From: an uncultured Streptomyces sp.
GTDB lineage: Bacteria > Actinomycetota > Actinomycetes > Streptomycetales > Streptomycetaceae
Length of the DNA stretch: 14,014 bases
NCBI GenBank assembly: GCA_946480485.1
Contig: CAMLJW010000090.1
Span: forward strand, 1-14,014
Direction: 5' to 3'
A program made the translations under genes and the position numbers. The notes beneath the pieces are model-generated. The model had not been told where the DNA came from and did no database searches. It saw only the letters and a list, made by a program, of their open reading frames with translations. Shown here in pieces: positions 6,341 through 13,344 of the stretch. How positions within the stretch are numbered: position 1 is the first letter of the stretch; each line of letters opens with the position of its first letter.

Positions 6341-7273
6341 GTGAACGAACTGCCGCAGCAGCTGGTCAACGGCCTGCTACTGGGATCCATGTATGGGCTC
6401 GTTGCCATCGGCTACACGATGGTCTATGGCATCGTCCAGCTCATCAACTTCGCCCACGGCGAGATCTTCATGACGGGAGCCTTCGGCGCTCTCACGGTCT
6501 CCCTGTACGTACTGCCCAGCGGCACGTCCATGTGGATCGCCCTGCCGCTGATGCTCCTCGGCGCCATCCTGGTCGCCGTCACGGTCGCCGTAGGCGCGGA
6601 ACGGTTCGCCTACCGACCCCTGCGAGGCGCACCACGCCTCGCCCCCCTCATCACCGCCATCGGCCTCTCCCTCGCCCTCCAGCAGGCGGTATGGGCCTGG
6701 TACCCCGACGCCCGCTCCGCGATCAAGTTCCCCCAGATCGACGGCGGCCCCTTCGAGATCGGCAGCGTCACCTTCCAGACCGGTGACGTCTTCCTGTTCG
6801 CCGCCGCCCCCATCAGCATGGCGATCCTCGCCTACTTCGTCATGAAGACCCGCACCGGACGCGGTATGCAGGCCACCGCACAGGACCCCGACACCGCCAA
6901 GCTCATGGGCATCAACACCGACCGCATCATCGTGGTCGCCTTCGCCCTCGGTGCCGTGTTCGCCGCCGTCGGCGGCGTCGCCTACGGCCTCAAATACGGC
7001 CAGATCGACTTCCGCATGGGCTTCATCCTCGGCCTCAAGGCCTTCACCGCGGCCGTCCTCGGCGGCATCGGCAACATCTACGGAGCCATGATCGGCGGAG
7101 TCGTCCTCGGCCTCGCCGAAACCATGGCCACCGCCTACATCGCCGACGTCCCCGGCATGTCACAGCTCGGTGGCCAGTCCTGGGCCAACGTCTGGGCCTT
7201 CGTACTTCTCATCCTCGTGCTTCTCTTCAGGCCCCAGGGTCTGCTGGGTGAGCGCGTGGCGGACAGGGCGTGA
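6341..7273 (+). CDS. livH: Branched-chain amino acid type ABC transporter permease LivH
   Basis: A 310-residue integral membrane protein with about eight hydrophobic segments, one half of the transmembrane channel. Family hallmarks are QQLVNGLLLGSMYGLVAIGY at the N-terminus, VQLINFAHGEIFMTGAF around 32-48, the cytoplasmic coupling region GRGMQATAQDPDTAKLMGIN that meets the ATPases, and FTAAVLGGIGNIYGAMIGG near the C-terminus. The length is normal. The GTG at 6341 has GGAGG (6329-6333) 7 bases upstream. It is the first gene after the intercistronic hairpin; its stop overlaps the livM start (GTGA, 7270-7273), so the two permeases are translated together. Confidence 0.94.
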   Translation: MNELPQQLVNGLLLGSMYGLVAIGYTMVYGIVQLINFAHGEIFMTGAFGALTVSLYVLPSGTSMWIALPLMLLGAILVAVTVAVGAERFAYRPLRGAPRLAPLITAIGLSLALQQAVWAWYPDARSAIKFPQIDGGPFEIGSVTFQTGDVFLFAAAPISMAILAYFVMKTRTGRGMQATAQDPDTAKLMGINTDRIIVVAFALGAVFAAVGGVAYGLKYGQIDFRMGFILGLKAFTAAVLGGIGNIYGAMIGGVVLGLAETMATAYIADVPGMSQLGGQSWANVWAFVLLILVLLFRPQGLLGERVADRA

Positions 7274-9105
7274 CACCGATGACCACACAGACCACCGCTC
7301 CCCAGACCCCGAGCACCCCCACCGCGGGAACCTCTACCGGCCTCGTCGGCATCCCACCGCACATCGGACGCGCCCTGGCAACCGTCGGCGGCGTCCTCAC
7401 CATCATCTCCACCTTCCTCGCCTGGACCTGGACCGCCGTCTTCCCCGGCAACCTCACCGTCTACGGCTACCCCGGCGGCCTGCAGGTCCTCGTCCTCATC
7501 GCCGGCGCCCTCACCGCGCTCTTCGGACTCGCCTCGTACGGCGTCAAGGGCCTGCGCTGGCTGGTGCCCGCCGGCGCGGACAGCGCCATCAAGGTGTCCG
7601 CGCTCGCCGCCTGGGCCACCGCCTGGTACACGATCATCGCGATCAGCGCCCAACTGGGCGGCCTGGTCAACCTCGAACCCGGCGGCTGGATCGTGGCCAT
7701 CGCCACCCTCACCGCCCTCCTCGGCGCACTCTCCCTGCCCTTCGACCGGCCCGGACCCGACCCCGCCGACCCGGACGACACCGGCTGGGAGCAGTTCCGC
7801 CACAAGGCACGCCACAAACGCACCATCATCAAGGCGGCCTTCGCCTCCGGCACCGCCACCCCGGCCCGCACGCTGCCGGCGTACGCCGAGATCCTGATCA
7901 TCGTCGCCACGCTCGCCCTCGGCCTCACCGTCTTCACGTACGGCATCGGCACCGAATACGACGAACTCTTCGTCGGCTTCCTCATCACCGCCGGCCTCGG
8001 CTTCACCGCCGTCGCGAAAGCCGGGCTCGCAGGCCGCGTCTCCACGCTCACCGCCAAGCACCGCACGGTGACGATGTTCGGCGCGTTCGCCGCGGCCGCC
8101 TCGTTCCCCTTCACTCAGTCCGACGACCGGTACGCGACCATCGGCGTCTACATCCTGATCTTCGCCACCGTCGCCCTCGGCCTGAACATCGTCGTCGGCC
8201 TCGCCGGCCTCCTCGACCTCGGCTACGTCGCCTTCCTCGGCGTCGGCGCCTACACCGGGGCCATGGTCTCCGGCTCCCCCTCCTCACCCTTCGACCTACA
8301 CCTGCCCTTCTGGGCCTCAGCTCTCCTCGGCGCGGCCGTCGCCATGGTCTTCGGCGTCCTCATCGGCGCCCCCACCCTCCGGCTGCGCGGCGACTACCTC
8401 GCCATCGTGACCCTCGGCTTCGGAGAGATCTTCCGAATCGGCGTCCTCAACGCGGACGGCACCTCCGGCCCGGACATCACCAACGGCTCCAACGGCATCT
8501 CGTCGATCCCCAACCTCAACATCCTGGGCTTCGACTTCGGCCAAGAGCACACCATCGCCGGATTCACCATCGCGCGATTCGCCAACTACTTCCTCCTGAT
8601 GCTCCTCATCACGCTGATCGTCGTGATCGTCTTCCGACGCAGCAGCGACTCCCGCATCGGCCGCGCCTGGATCGCCATCCGCGAAGACGAGACCGCCGCC
8701 CTCGCCATGGGCATCAACGGCTTCCGCGTCAAACTCATCGCCTTCGCCCTCGGCGCCGGCCTCGCCGGCCTCGCCGGCACCGTCCAGGCCCACGTCACCT
8801 ACACCGTGACACCCGAGCAATACCAGTTCGCCCACGTCGTCCCCCCAAACTCCGCCTTCCTGCTCGCAGCCGTCGTCCTCGGCGGCATGGGCACCATCAG
8901 CGGCCCACTCGTCGGCGCCGCACTGCTCTACCTCATCCCCGCCAAGCTCGCGTTCCTCGGCGACTATCAGCTCTTCGCCTTCGGCCTCGCACTCGTCCTG
9001 CTGATGCGGTTCCGTCCGGAAGGCCTCATCCCGAACCGGCGCCGTCAGCTCGAATTCCACGAAGAGGCCGAAGCGCCCACAGTCCTCAGCAAGGCAGGGG
9101 CCTGA
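7270..9105 (+). CDS. livM: Branched-chain amino acid type ABC transporter permease LivM with long N-terminal membrane extension
   Basis: A 611-residue permease partner of LivH. The usual LivM core starts only near residue 278: YATIGVYILIFATVALGLN, GLLDLGYVAFLGVGAYTGA, GAPTLRLRGDYLAIVTLGFG, the ATPase-coupling loop IGRAWIAIREDETAALAMGI, and FLLAAVVLGGMGTISGP. Before it lie about 280 residues with some six further hydrophobic segments (for example GGVLTIISTFLAWTW near 40-54, LQVLVLIAGALTALFGLASY, AEILIIVATLALGLTVFTYG) and a polar linker (DRPGPDPADPDDTGWEQF). E. coli LivM is 425 residues, so this is a large addition; long LivM forms are, from memory, usual in Streptomyces. GTG 7270 is taken because it overlaps the livH stop; an in-frame ATG at 7279 is equally possible and removes three residues. 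Confidence 0.92.
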   Translation: MTPMTTQTTAPQTPSTPTAGTSTGLVGIPPHIGRALATVGGVLTIISTFLAWTWTAVFPGNLTVYGYPGGLQVLVLIAGALTALFGLASYGVKGLRWLVPAGADSAIKVSALAAWATAWYTIIAISAQLGGLVNLEPGGWIVAIATLTALLGALSLPFDRPGPDPADPDDTGWEQFRHKARHKRTIIKAAFASGTATPARTLPAYAEILIIVATLALGLTVFTYGIGTEYDELFVGFLITAGLGFTAVAKAGLAGRVSTLTAKHRTVTMFGAFAAAASFPFTQSDDRYATIGVYILIFATVALGLNIVVGLAGLLDLGYVAFLGVGAYTGAMVSGSPSSPFDLHLPFWASALLGAAVAMVFGVLIGAPTLRLRGDYLAIVTLGFGEIFRIGVLNADGTSGPDITNGSNGISSIPNLNILGFDFGQEHTIAGFTIARFANYFLLMLLITLIVVIVFRRSSDSRIGRAWIAIREDETAALAMGINGFRVKLIAFALGAGLAGLAGTVQAHVTYTVTPEQYQFAHVVPPNSAFLLAAVVLGGMGTISGPLVGAALLYLIPAKLAFLGDYQLFAFGLALVLLMRFRPEGLIPNRRRQLEFHEEAEAPTVLSKAGA

Positions 9106-9108
9106 CCC

Positions 9109-10017
9109 ATGACAACCGAAACCACCACCAAAGGCGCCACCCCCACCGCCAAGCCCGGCGAGACCGTACTCGACGCACGCGGCGTCACCATGCGCTTCGG
9201 CGGCCTCACCGCCGTCCGCAACGTCAACCTCACCGTCAACAGCGGCGAAATCGTCGGACTTATCGGCCCCAACGGCGCCGGCAAGACGACCTTCTTCAAC
9301 TGCCTGACCGGCCTCTACATCCCCACCGAGGGCGAGGTCCGCTACAAGGGCAACGTCCTGCCGCCCAAGTCCTTCAAGGTCACCGCGGCCGGCATCGCCC
9401 GCACCTTCCAGAACATCCGACTCTTCGCCAACATGACCGTTCTGGAAAACGTACTCGTCGGCCGCCACACCCGTACAAAAGAGGGGCTCTGGTCCGCGCT
9501 GCTGCGCGGCCCCGGCTTCCACAAGGCCGAAGCCGCCTCCCGCGAACGCGCCATGGAACTCCTGGAGTTCGTCGGCCTGGCCAACAAGGCCGAACACCTG
9601 GCCCGCAACCTCCCCTACGGCGAACAGCGCAAACTCGAGATCGCGCGAGCGCTGGCCAGCGAGCCGGGCCTGCTCCTCCTCGACGAGCCCACCGCGGGCA
9701 TGAACCCGCAGGAGACACGGGCAACCGAGGAACTCGTCTTCGCCATCCGCGACAAGGGCATCGCCGTACTCGTCATCGAGCACGACATGCGGTTCATCTT
9801 CAACCTCTGCGACCGCGTCGCAGTCCTCGTACAAGGCGAAAAACTCGTCGAAGGCAACAGCGAAACCGTGCAGGGCGACGAACGTGTCGTCGCCGCCTAC
9901 CTCGGCGAACCCTTCGAAGACGCCCCCGGCGACGAAGAAGTAGCAGAAGTCGAAGCCGCCGAAGCCCAGGCCACGGCCCAGACCGACGCCGCGCCCGGCA
10001 AGGAGAACGACCGATGA
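9109..10017 (+). CDS. livG: Branched-chain amino acid type ABC transporter ATP-binding protein LivG
   Basis: A 302-residue cytoplasmic ATPase, one of two that power the importer. Walker A is GPNGAGKTT (53-61, Lys59), the Q-loop lies in ARTFQNIRLF, the signature is LPYGEQRKLEIARAL (from 168; the usual LSGGQ is replaced by LPYGEQ, which is normal for LivG), Walker B is LLLLDEPTAGMNP (Asp192, Glu193) and the switch histidine is His225 in VIEHDM. After the end of the ABC domain (VVAAYLGEPF) there is an extra tail of about 35 residues rich in Glu, Ala and Asp; E. coli LivG has 255 residues. The ATG lies three bases after the livM stop, with AGGCAGGGG 8 bases before it. The gene overlaps livF by ATGA. 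Confidence 0.95.
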   Translation: MTTETTTKGATPTAKPGETVLDARGVTMRFGGLTAVRNVNLTVNSGEIVGLIGPNGAGKTTFFNCLTGLYIPTEGEVRYKGNVLPPKSFKVTAAGIARTFQNIRLFANMTVLENVLVGRHTRTKEGLWSALLRGPGFHKAEAASRERAMELLEFVGLANKAEHLARNLPYGEQRKLEIARALASEPGLLLLDEPTAGMNPQETRATEELVFAIRDKGIAVLVIEHDMRFIFNLCDRVAVLVQGEKLVEGNSETVQGDERVVAAYLGEPFEDAPGDEEVAEVEAAEAQATAQTDAAPGKENDR

Positions 10018-10730
10018 CCACACTGCTCGAGGTCGAGGACCTCCGAGTCGCCTACGGCAAGATCGAAGCCGTCAAGGGCATCTCCTTCAAAGTCGACGCC
10101 GGCGAAGTCGTCACCCTCATCGGCACCAACGGCGCCGGCAAGACGACCACGCTGCGCACCCTCTCCGGCCTCCTCAAGCCGGTGGGCGGCCACATCAAAT
10201 TCGACGGCAAGTCGTTGAAGAAGACCCCCGCCCACCAGATCGTCTCGCTGGGACTCGCCCACTCCCCCGAGGGCCGGCACATCTTCCCCCGCATGACGAT
10301 CGAGGACAACCTGCGGCTCGGCGCCTTCCTCCGCGACGACAAAGCAGGCATCGAAAAGGATATTCAGCGCTCCTACGACCTCTTCCCCATCCTCGGAGAA
10401 CGCAGGAAGCAAGCCGCGGGAACCCTCTCCGGCGGCGAACAGCAAATGCTCGCCATGGGACGCGCCCTCATGTCCCAGCCCAAACTGCTCATGCTCGACG
10501 AGCCTTCGATGGGCCTCTCACCGATCATGATGCAGAAGATCATGTCCACCATCGCCGAACTCAAGTCCCAAGGCACCACCATCCTCCTCGTCGAACAGAA
10601 CGCCCAGGCCGCGCTCTCACTCGCCGACCACGGACACGTCATGGAAGTCGGCAGCGTCGTGCTCTCCGGCACGGGCCAAGACCTCCTCCACGACGAATCG
10701 GTACGCAAGGCGTACCTGGGCGAGGACTGA
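10014..10730 (+). CDS. livF: Branched-chain amino acid type ABC transporter ATP-binding protein LivF
   Basis: A 238-residue cytoplasmic ATPase expected to pair with LivG. Walker A is GTNGAGKTT (37-45, Lys43), the Q-loop region reads GLAHSPEGRHIFPRMTIEDN, the signature is LSGGEQQMLAMGRAL (138-152), and Walker B is LLMLDEPSMGLSP (Asp162, Glu163). The position of the switch histidine is Gln195 in LLVEQNA, which is the normal LivF form and not a defect. The length matches E. coli LivF. The ATG overlaps the livG stop (10014-10017) and has AAGGAG at 10000-10005, 8 bases upstream. It is the last gene of the operon; the terminator follows 37 bases after its stop. Confidence 0.95.
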   Translation: MTTLLEVEDLRVAYGKIEAVKGISFKVDAGEVVTLIGTNGAGKTTTLRTLSGLLKPVGGHIKFDGKSLKKTPAHQIVSLGLAHSPEGRHIFPRMTIEDNLRLGAFLRDDKAGIEKDIQRSYDLFPILGERRKQAAGTLSGGEQQMLAMGRALMSQPKLLMLDEPSMGLSPIMMQKIMSTIAELKSQGTTILLVEQNAQAALSLADHGHVMEVGSVVLSGTGQDLLHDESVRKAYLGED

Positions 10731-10760
10731 GTTCGGCGCCTCCGCCCTGTATCCCGCATA

Positions 10761-10811
10761 GAAAAAGCGGCGAGGCCCGCACTCCCTGGCAGGGGGTGCG
10801 GGCCTCGCCGC
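10761..10811. terminator. Bidirectional terminator shared by livF and the response regulator gene
   Basis: Sixteen bases at 10767-10782 pair perfectly with 10796-10811, and three more C-G pairs plus one wobble extend the stem inward to a 5-base loop. On the plus strand it ends the liv operon. On the minus strand it is followed by TTTTT (AAAAA at 10762-10766), so it should work best for the convergent gene whose stop is at 10853. Confidence 0.85.
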
Positions 10812-10816
10812 GTATG

Positions 10817-10847
10817 CCGTATGTACCGCGAATACCGTATGTACCGC
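10817..10847. repeat. Short tandem repeat CCGTATGTACCGC, 18-base period
   Basis: The 13-mer occurs at 10817-10829 and 10835-10847, with near-identical flanks (GTATG or AATA before it). It lies between the terminator and the response regulator stop. No function is evident; probably local slippage. Confidence 0.6.
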
Positions 10848-10852
10848 CCGCC

Positions 10853-11509
10853 TCAGCCCTTCGCGGCCTTCTTCTCCTCAGCGTCCTGAATAACCGCCTC
10901 GGCAACCTGCTGCATGGACATCCGACGATCCATCGACGTCTTCTGAATCCACCGGAAAGCCGCCGGCTCCGACAGCCCGTACTCCGTCTGCAGAACCGAC
11001 TTCGCTCGATCGACCAACTTGCGCATCTCAAGGCGCTGCGACAGGTCCGCGATCTCCTTCTCCAACTGCTTCAACTCGGTGAAGCGGGAGACGGCCATCT
11101 CAATCGCCGGGACAACATCACTCTTACTGAACGGTTTCACCAGATACGCCATCGCACCCGCGTCCCGCGCCCGCTCGACAAGGTCACGCTGCGAAAAGGC
11201 CGTCAGCATCAGCACCGGGGCGATGGACTCCTCAGCGATCCTCTCCGCCGCCGAGATGCCATCCAGCTTCGGCATCTTCACGTCGAGGATCACGAGATCC
11301 GGCCGGTGCTCACGCGCCAGCTCCACGGCCTGCTCACCGTCACCCGCCTCCCCCACCACCGAGTAGCCCTCCTCCTCGAGCATCTCCTTCAGATCGAGAC
11401 GAATCAGCGCCTCATCCTCAGCGATGACGACACGGGTCGTCAGCGGAGGCACGTGCGACTTGTCGTCGTCAGGCGCGTCTGTGGGCTGGGGCGACTCGGG
11501 GGCGGTCAC
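10853..11509 (-). CDS. pdtaR: ANTAR-domain response regulator, PdtaR type
   Basis: A 218-residue two-component regulator very similar to the mycobacterial Rv1626/PdtaR. After a polar tail (1-25) comes a receiver domain with the acidic pair Glu31/Asp32 (VVIAEDEALIRLDL), phospho-acceptor Asp76 (LVILDVKMP), Thr103 (MLTAFSQRDLVERARDAGAM) and Lys125 (YLVKPF). A coiled helix (EKEIADLSQRLEMRKLVDRA) leads into the ANTAR domain with VLQTEYGLSEPAAFRWIQ and MDRRMSMQQVAEAVI. ANTAR proteins bind paired hairpins with six-base loops in mRNA leaders and prevent early termination, so this regulator probably acts on RNA once phosphorylated by a PdtaS-type kinase, which is not in this window. The GTG at 11509 is chosen because GAGGAG lies 5 bases upstream; longer in-frame starts lack such a site. 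It converges on livF and is divergent from the tRNA. Confidence 0.93.
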   Translation of the reverse strand: MTAPESPQPTDAPDDDKSHVPPLTTRVVIAEDEALIRLDLKEMLEEEGYSVVGEAGDGEQAVELAREHRPDLVILDVKMPKLDGISAAERIAEESIAPVLMLTAFSQRDLVERARDAGAMAYLVKPFSKSDVVPAIEMAVSRFTELKQLEKEIADLSQRLEMRKLVDRAKSVLQTEYGLSEPAAFRWIQKTSMDRRMSMQQVAEAVIQDAEEKKAAKG

Positions 11510-11549
11510 GTGGGCTCCTCGTTCGGGGCAGGGGTGCTGCTCCCAAGAG

Positions 11550-11570
11550 GGTACCCAGCTGCGGTATGGT
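11550..11570. promoter_or_regulatory. Candidate -10 boxes for the divergent tRNA and regulator genes
   Basis: TATGGT (11565-11570, plus strand) could be the -10 of the tRNA, with its start about 34 bases before the tRNA 5' end. TACCCT (11555-11550, minus strand) could serve the regulator. Neither has a convincing -35. Confidence 0.25.
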
Positions 11571-11610
11571 GGTGACACAGCGGGCATCCGCTGACCTTCT
11601 TTTCGAAGGG

Positions 11611-11683
11611 GCCCCGGTAGCCCAGCGGTAGAGGCCATGGATTCAAAACCCATACAGCGTCGGTTCGAATCCGACCCGGGGCA
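11611..11683 (+). tRNA. tRNA-like gene with CAA (Leu) anticodon but class I shape
   Basis: A 73-base cloverleaf can be drawn. Acceptor GCCCCGG pairs with CCGGGGC (11676-11682), with A at the discriminator position. The D stem is GCC/GGC with loop containing GCGGTAGA. The anticodon arm is ATGG (11637-11640) and CCAT (11650-11653) with an A-C mismatch closing the loop TTCAAAA. The T arm is GTCGG-TTCGAAT-CCGAC. The anticodon CAA (11644-11646) reads the leucine codon UUG. CCA is not encoded. The variable loop has only five bases (ACAGC), whereas leucine tRNAs normally carry a long variable arm. The D and T loops look intact, so it may be expressed, but its charging and decoding are uncertain. Confidence 0.8.
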
Positions 11684-11714
11684 CTTTTACTTCGTTTCCA
11701 AGGTCGCCATTTAG

Positions 11715-11751
11715 AGGCGGATGTCCACGTTCTCGTGAACGTCCGCCTTTT
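11715..11751 (+). terminator. Intrinsic terminator after the tRNA
   Basis: A 15-base stem (11715-11729 with 11734-11748), one mismatch and one wobble, a TTCT loop, and T residues at 11748-11751. It lies 31 bases after the tRNA 3' end on the same strand. Confidence 0.85.
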
Positions 11752-11776
11752 ACCACGTGTCGTGGTGATTAATCAC
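11752..11776. repeat. Hairpin ACCACG-TGT-CGTGGT followed by palindrome GTGATTAATCAC
   Basis: A 6-bp hairpin at 11752-11766 runs directly into a perfect 12-bp, AT-centred palindrome at 11765-11776. They lie in the 140 bases between the tRNA terminator and the protease stop, where no gene is seen. It could be a protein-binding site or a recombination remnant. Confidence 0.45.
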
Positions 11777-11856
11777 TCAACGTGACCGCATGCGCTGCCG
11801 TACTTGATCGGTACAACAGCGGCTTCAGTCGTCAGAGCTCAGTACAGGGCAGGGTT

Positions 11857-11878
11857 ACCCGGTCCGGCAAGCCCGGGT
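11857..11878 (-). terminator. Weak hairpin downstream of the protease gene
   Basis: ACCCGG (11857-11862) pairs with CCGGGT (11873-11878) around a 10-base loop, 13 bases after the protease stop on the minus strand. The stem is short and no T run follows, so terminator function is doubtful. Confidence 0.3.
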
Positions 11879-11891
11879 TCAGAAACAGGTG

Positions 11892-13019
11892 TCACTGGGT
11901 CACCAGGCTGATGTCGTTCTTCGGGGCCTGGGCGTTGGCCTGCGTCAGGGCCTGGCTCAACGGCACGAACCAGGCGACGTTCGGCTCGTCGACTTTCTCG
12001 CCGCAGACTCCTTTTTTCCCGTTCGGGTCCTTTTCCGAGTAAGTGGTACCCGCCGTGAGGAGGCCGATCCCCTCAACCGTGGTCGCGTTCGGGGTGGGGT
12101 CGGTGAAGAGCGGACTCCCGCTGTCACCATGTTCTGCGCACACGCTGGTTTGGATCAAGCCGTCCGCGATGGTGTTTCTGAGTGATCTCCTCACGCCCAC
12201 CGCTTCCACCTCCCCACACGTGGTTTGTGTGGAAGCCCCGTGCTTGCACACCTTCGTGCCAACAACCGCCTCACGCAACCCGGTTACCGGATAGGTCTTC
12301 TTGCCGGAGGATTTCACCTGCCCCAGCGCCTCGTCATCGAGGATAATTCCCCTTTTGAGGACGACGACTCCCCAATCGGCTTCAGCAGGGCGGTTCCCGT
12401 ACTTGTGTCCCACACCGTCGATCATTATGCCGTTGTCCGCCTTCATGCGGAATATGTTGCTGGCGGGCTGAGGCTCGTCGAAGCAGTGGGCGGCGGTGAG
12501 GAACCCGGTGGGTGCGTTCTGGCTGTTGTTGATGCGTACCGCAAAGCCCATGGTGCACTTTTGCACGTGCTCTCGTTCGATTTCTCGTTCGATAGGTGCG
12601 CCGCCGGAGACGCCTGCACTCTCACTGATTTGGCCGCCTACGTGGTTTTCCACCTTCAAGGCGGCGCCCAGATCCGGCAGCTTCACTTTTTTGTCGCTGA
12701 ACACATCCACCACCAGGGTGTTCGTGTTCGGGTTCACGCCGACCGAGAAGTCAAAGTCGGCGCGCTTCTTCCCCAGGGTGGTACTGAGTCGGGCGATGCG
12801 GTCGAACACCTTGTTTCGCTGTTGCAGCAGCGCCGGCGGAATGGCTCCGTCGGCGACCGCGGTGGTGTTGCCGGTGGTGGCGCGGGTGGAGGGGGCGGCG
12901 GTGGAGGGGGTGGTGGTTTCGACCGCGTTCCCGGCGGCGGCGACGGCCAGCAGGGTCAGCGCGCCGGCGACGGTGCCGACGACCGCCGTACGGCGCCGGC
13001 GGGGGGTGCGTGCATGCAT
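11892..13019 (-). CDS. Secreted trypsin-like serine protease, streptogrisin-related (S1 family)
   Basis: A 375-residue secreted protease precursor. Residues 1-33 are a signal peptide with an RTPRRRR basic start and a hydrophobic core (VVGTVAGALTLLAVAAA). A Thr/Ser/Pro-rich stretch and a region to about 165 (NPNTNTLVVDVFSDKK, LGAALKVENHVGGQI) resemble the pro-region of bacterial S1 proteases. The catalytic domain has the full triad: His178 in TGFLTAAHCFD, Asp215 in EADWGVVVL, Ser300 in CAEHGDSGSPLF. Cysteines fall in streptogrisin-like pairs (KCTMGF with AHC; VCKHGASTQTTCGEV; SVCAEHGDSG with GVCGEK). The residue two after the catalytic Ser is Ser302, where Gly is common. The ATG at 13019 has AAAGGAA 8 bases upstream. 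It probably cleaves proteins outside the cell; the target is unknown. The gene uses more A/T-ending codons than the liv genes. It stands alone, downstream of the tRNA terminator on the opposite strand. Confidence 0.9.
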   Translation of the reverse strand: MHARTPRRRRTAVVGTVAGALTLLAVAAAGNAVETTTPSTAAPSTRATTGNTTAVADGAIPPALLQQRNKVFDRIARLSTTLGKKRADFDFSVGVNPNTNTLVVDVFSDKKVKLPDLGAALKVENHVGGQISESAGVSGGAPIEREIEREHVQKCTMGFAVRINNSQNAPTGFLTAAHCFDEPQPASNIFRMKADNGIMIDGVGHKYGNRPAEADWGVVVLKRGIILDDEALGQVKSSGKKTYPVTGLREAVVGTKVCKHGASTQTTCGEVEAVGVRRSLRNTIADGLIQTSVCAEHGDSGSPLFTDPTPNATTVEGIGLLTAGTTYSEKDPNGKKGVCGEKVDEPNVAWFVPLSQALTQANAQAPKNDISLVTQ

Positions 13020-13344
13020 AGAGGGTGTTCCTTTGCGAGGCCGGGTGAGGTCCGGGGGCGGTGGGTGGGGTGTCCCGGTGGGTGGAAACACTGGTGCACC
13101 AGCCCTGCTGCACCAGCCAAGGGGTCGCCGTCATGGCCGCCGGCACCGTTCATCCCACCCGTCTGCGCCGACTGCGCCGGCCGGTTCCGGCCATAACCGC
13201 ACGATCGGTCATTCCAGCGCTGGGCGATGAGTCTCTCCAGGGATCCTGTATGACCGCTAGAGGCAAATGTCCCTACCTGCCGGTAATGACAGGCTGCTTG
13301 AGCGTCGGGGTTCGCCGGTCCGCCGTGGGAGAGGACGTTCGTCA
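13020..13344. other. Intergenic region upstream of the protease gene
   Basis: No gene is supported. A 47-codon plus-strand frame starting near 13250 has only a poor ribosome binding site and runs into the SIMPL gene on the other strand. The region should contain the protease promoter (minus strand), but no clear -35/-10 pair was found. It holds the palindrome at 13091-13102, and no strong terminator was found for the SIMPL gene. Confidence 0.5.
13091..13102. promoter_or_regulatory. Perfect 12-bp palindrome CTGGTGCACCAG upstream of the protease
   Basis: The palindrome lies 72 bases before the protease start codon. A second partial copy, CTGCACCAG, follows at about 13107-13115. This spacing suits a repressor or activator site for the protease gene; the cognate regulator is unknown. 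Confidence 0.4.

Noticed and set aside
8317..10023. Long antisense frame across livM and livG
   Set aside because: Acidic, Gly-rich shadow of the coding strand with no recognisable domain or ribosome binding site.
10596..10598. LivF Gln195 as a loss of the switch histidine
   Set aside because: LVEQN is the normal form in LivF proteins, including E. coli LivF.
7170..10730. Very long plus-strand frame across livM and livG, reading into livF
   Set aside because: Over livM and livG it reads a shifted frame and gives an Arg/Pro/His-rich low-complexity protein; only its end coincides with the true LivF frame.
12225..13196. Long plus-strand frame antisense to the protease
   Set aside because: Contains a long glycine run and no domain, while the minus strand encodes a complete S1 protease triad and signal peptide.
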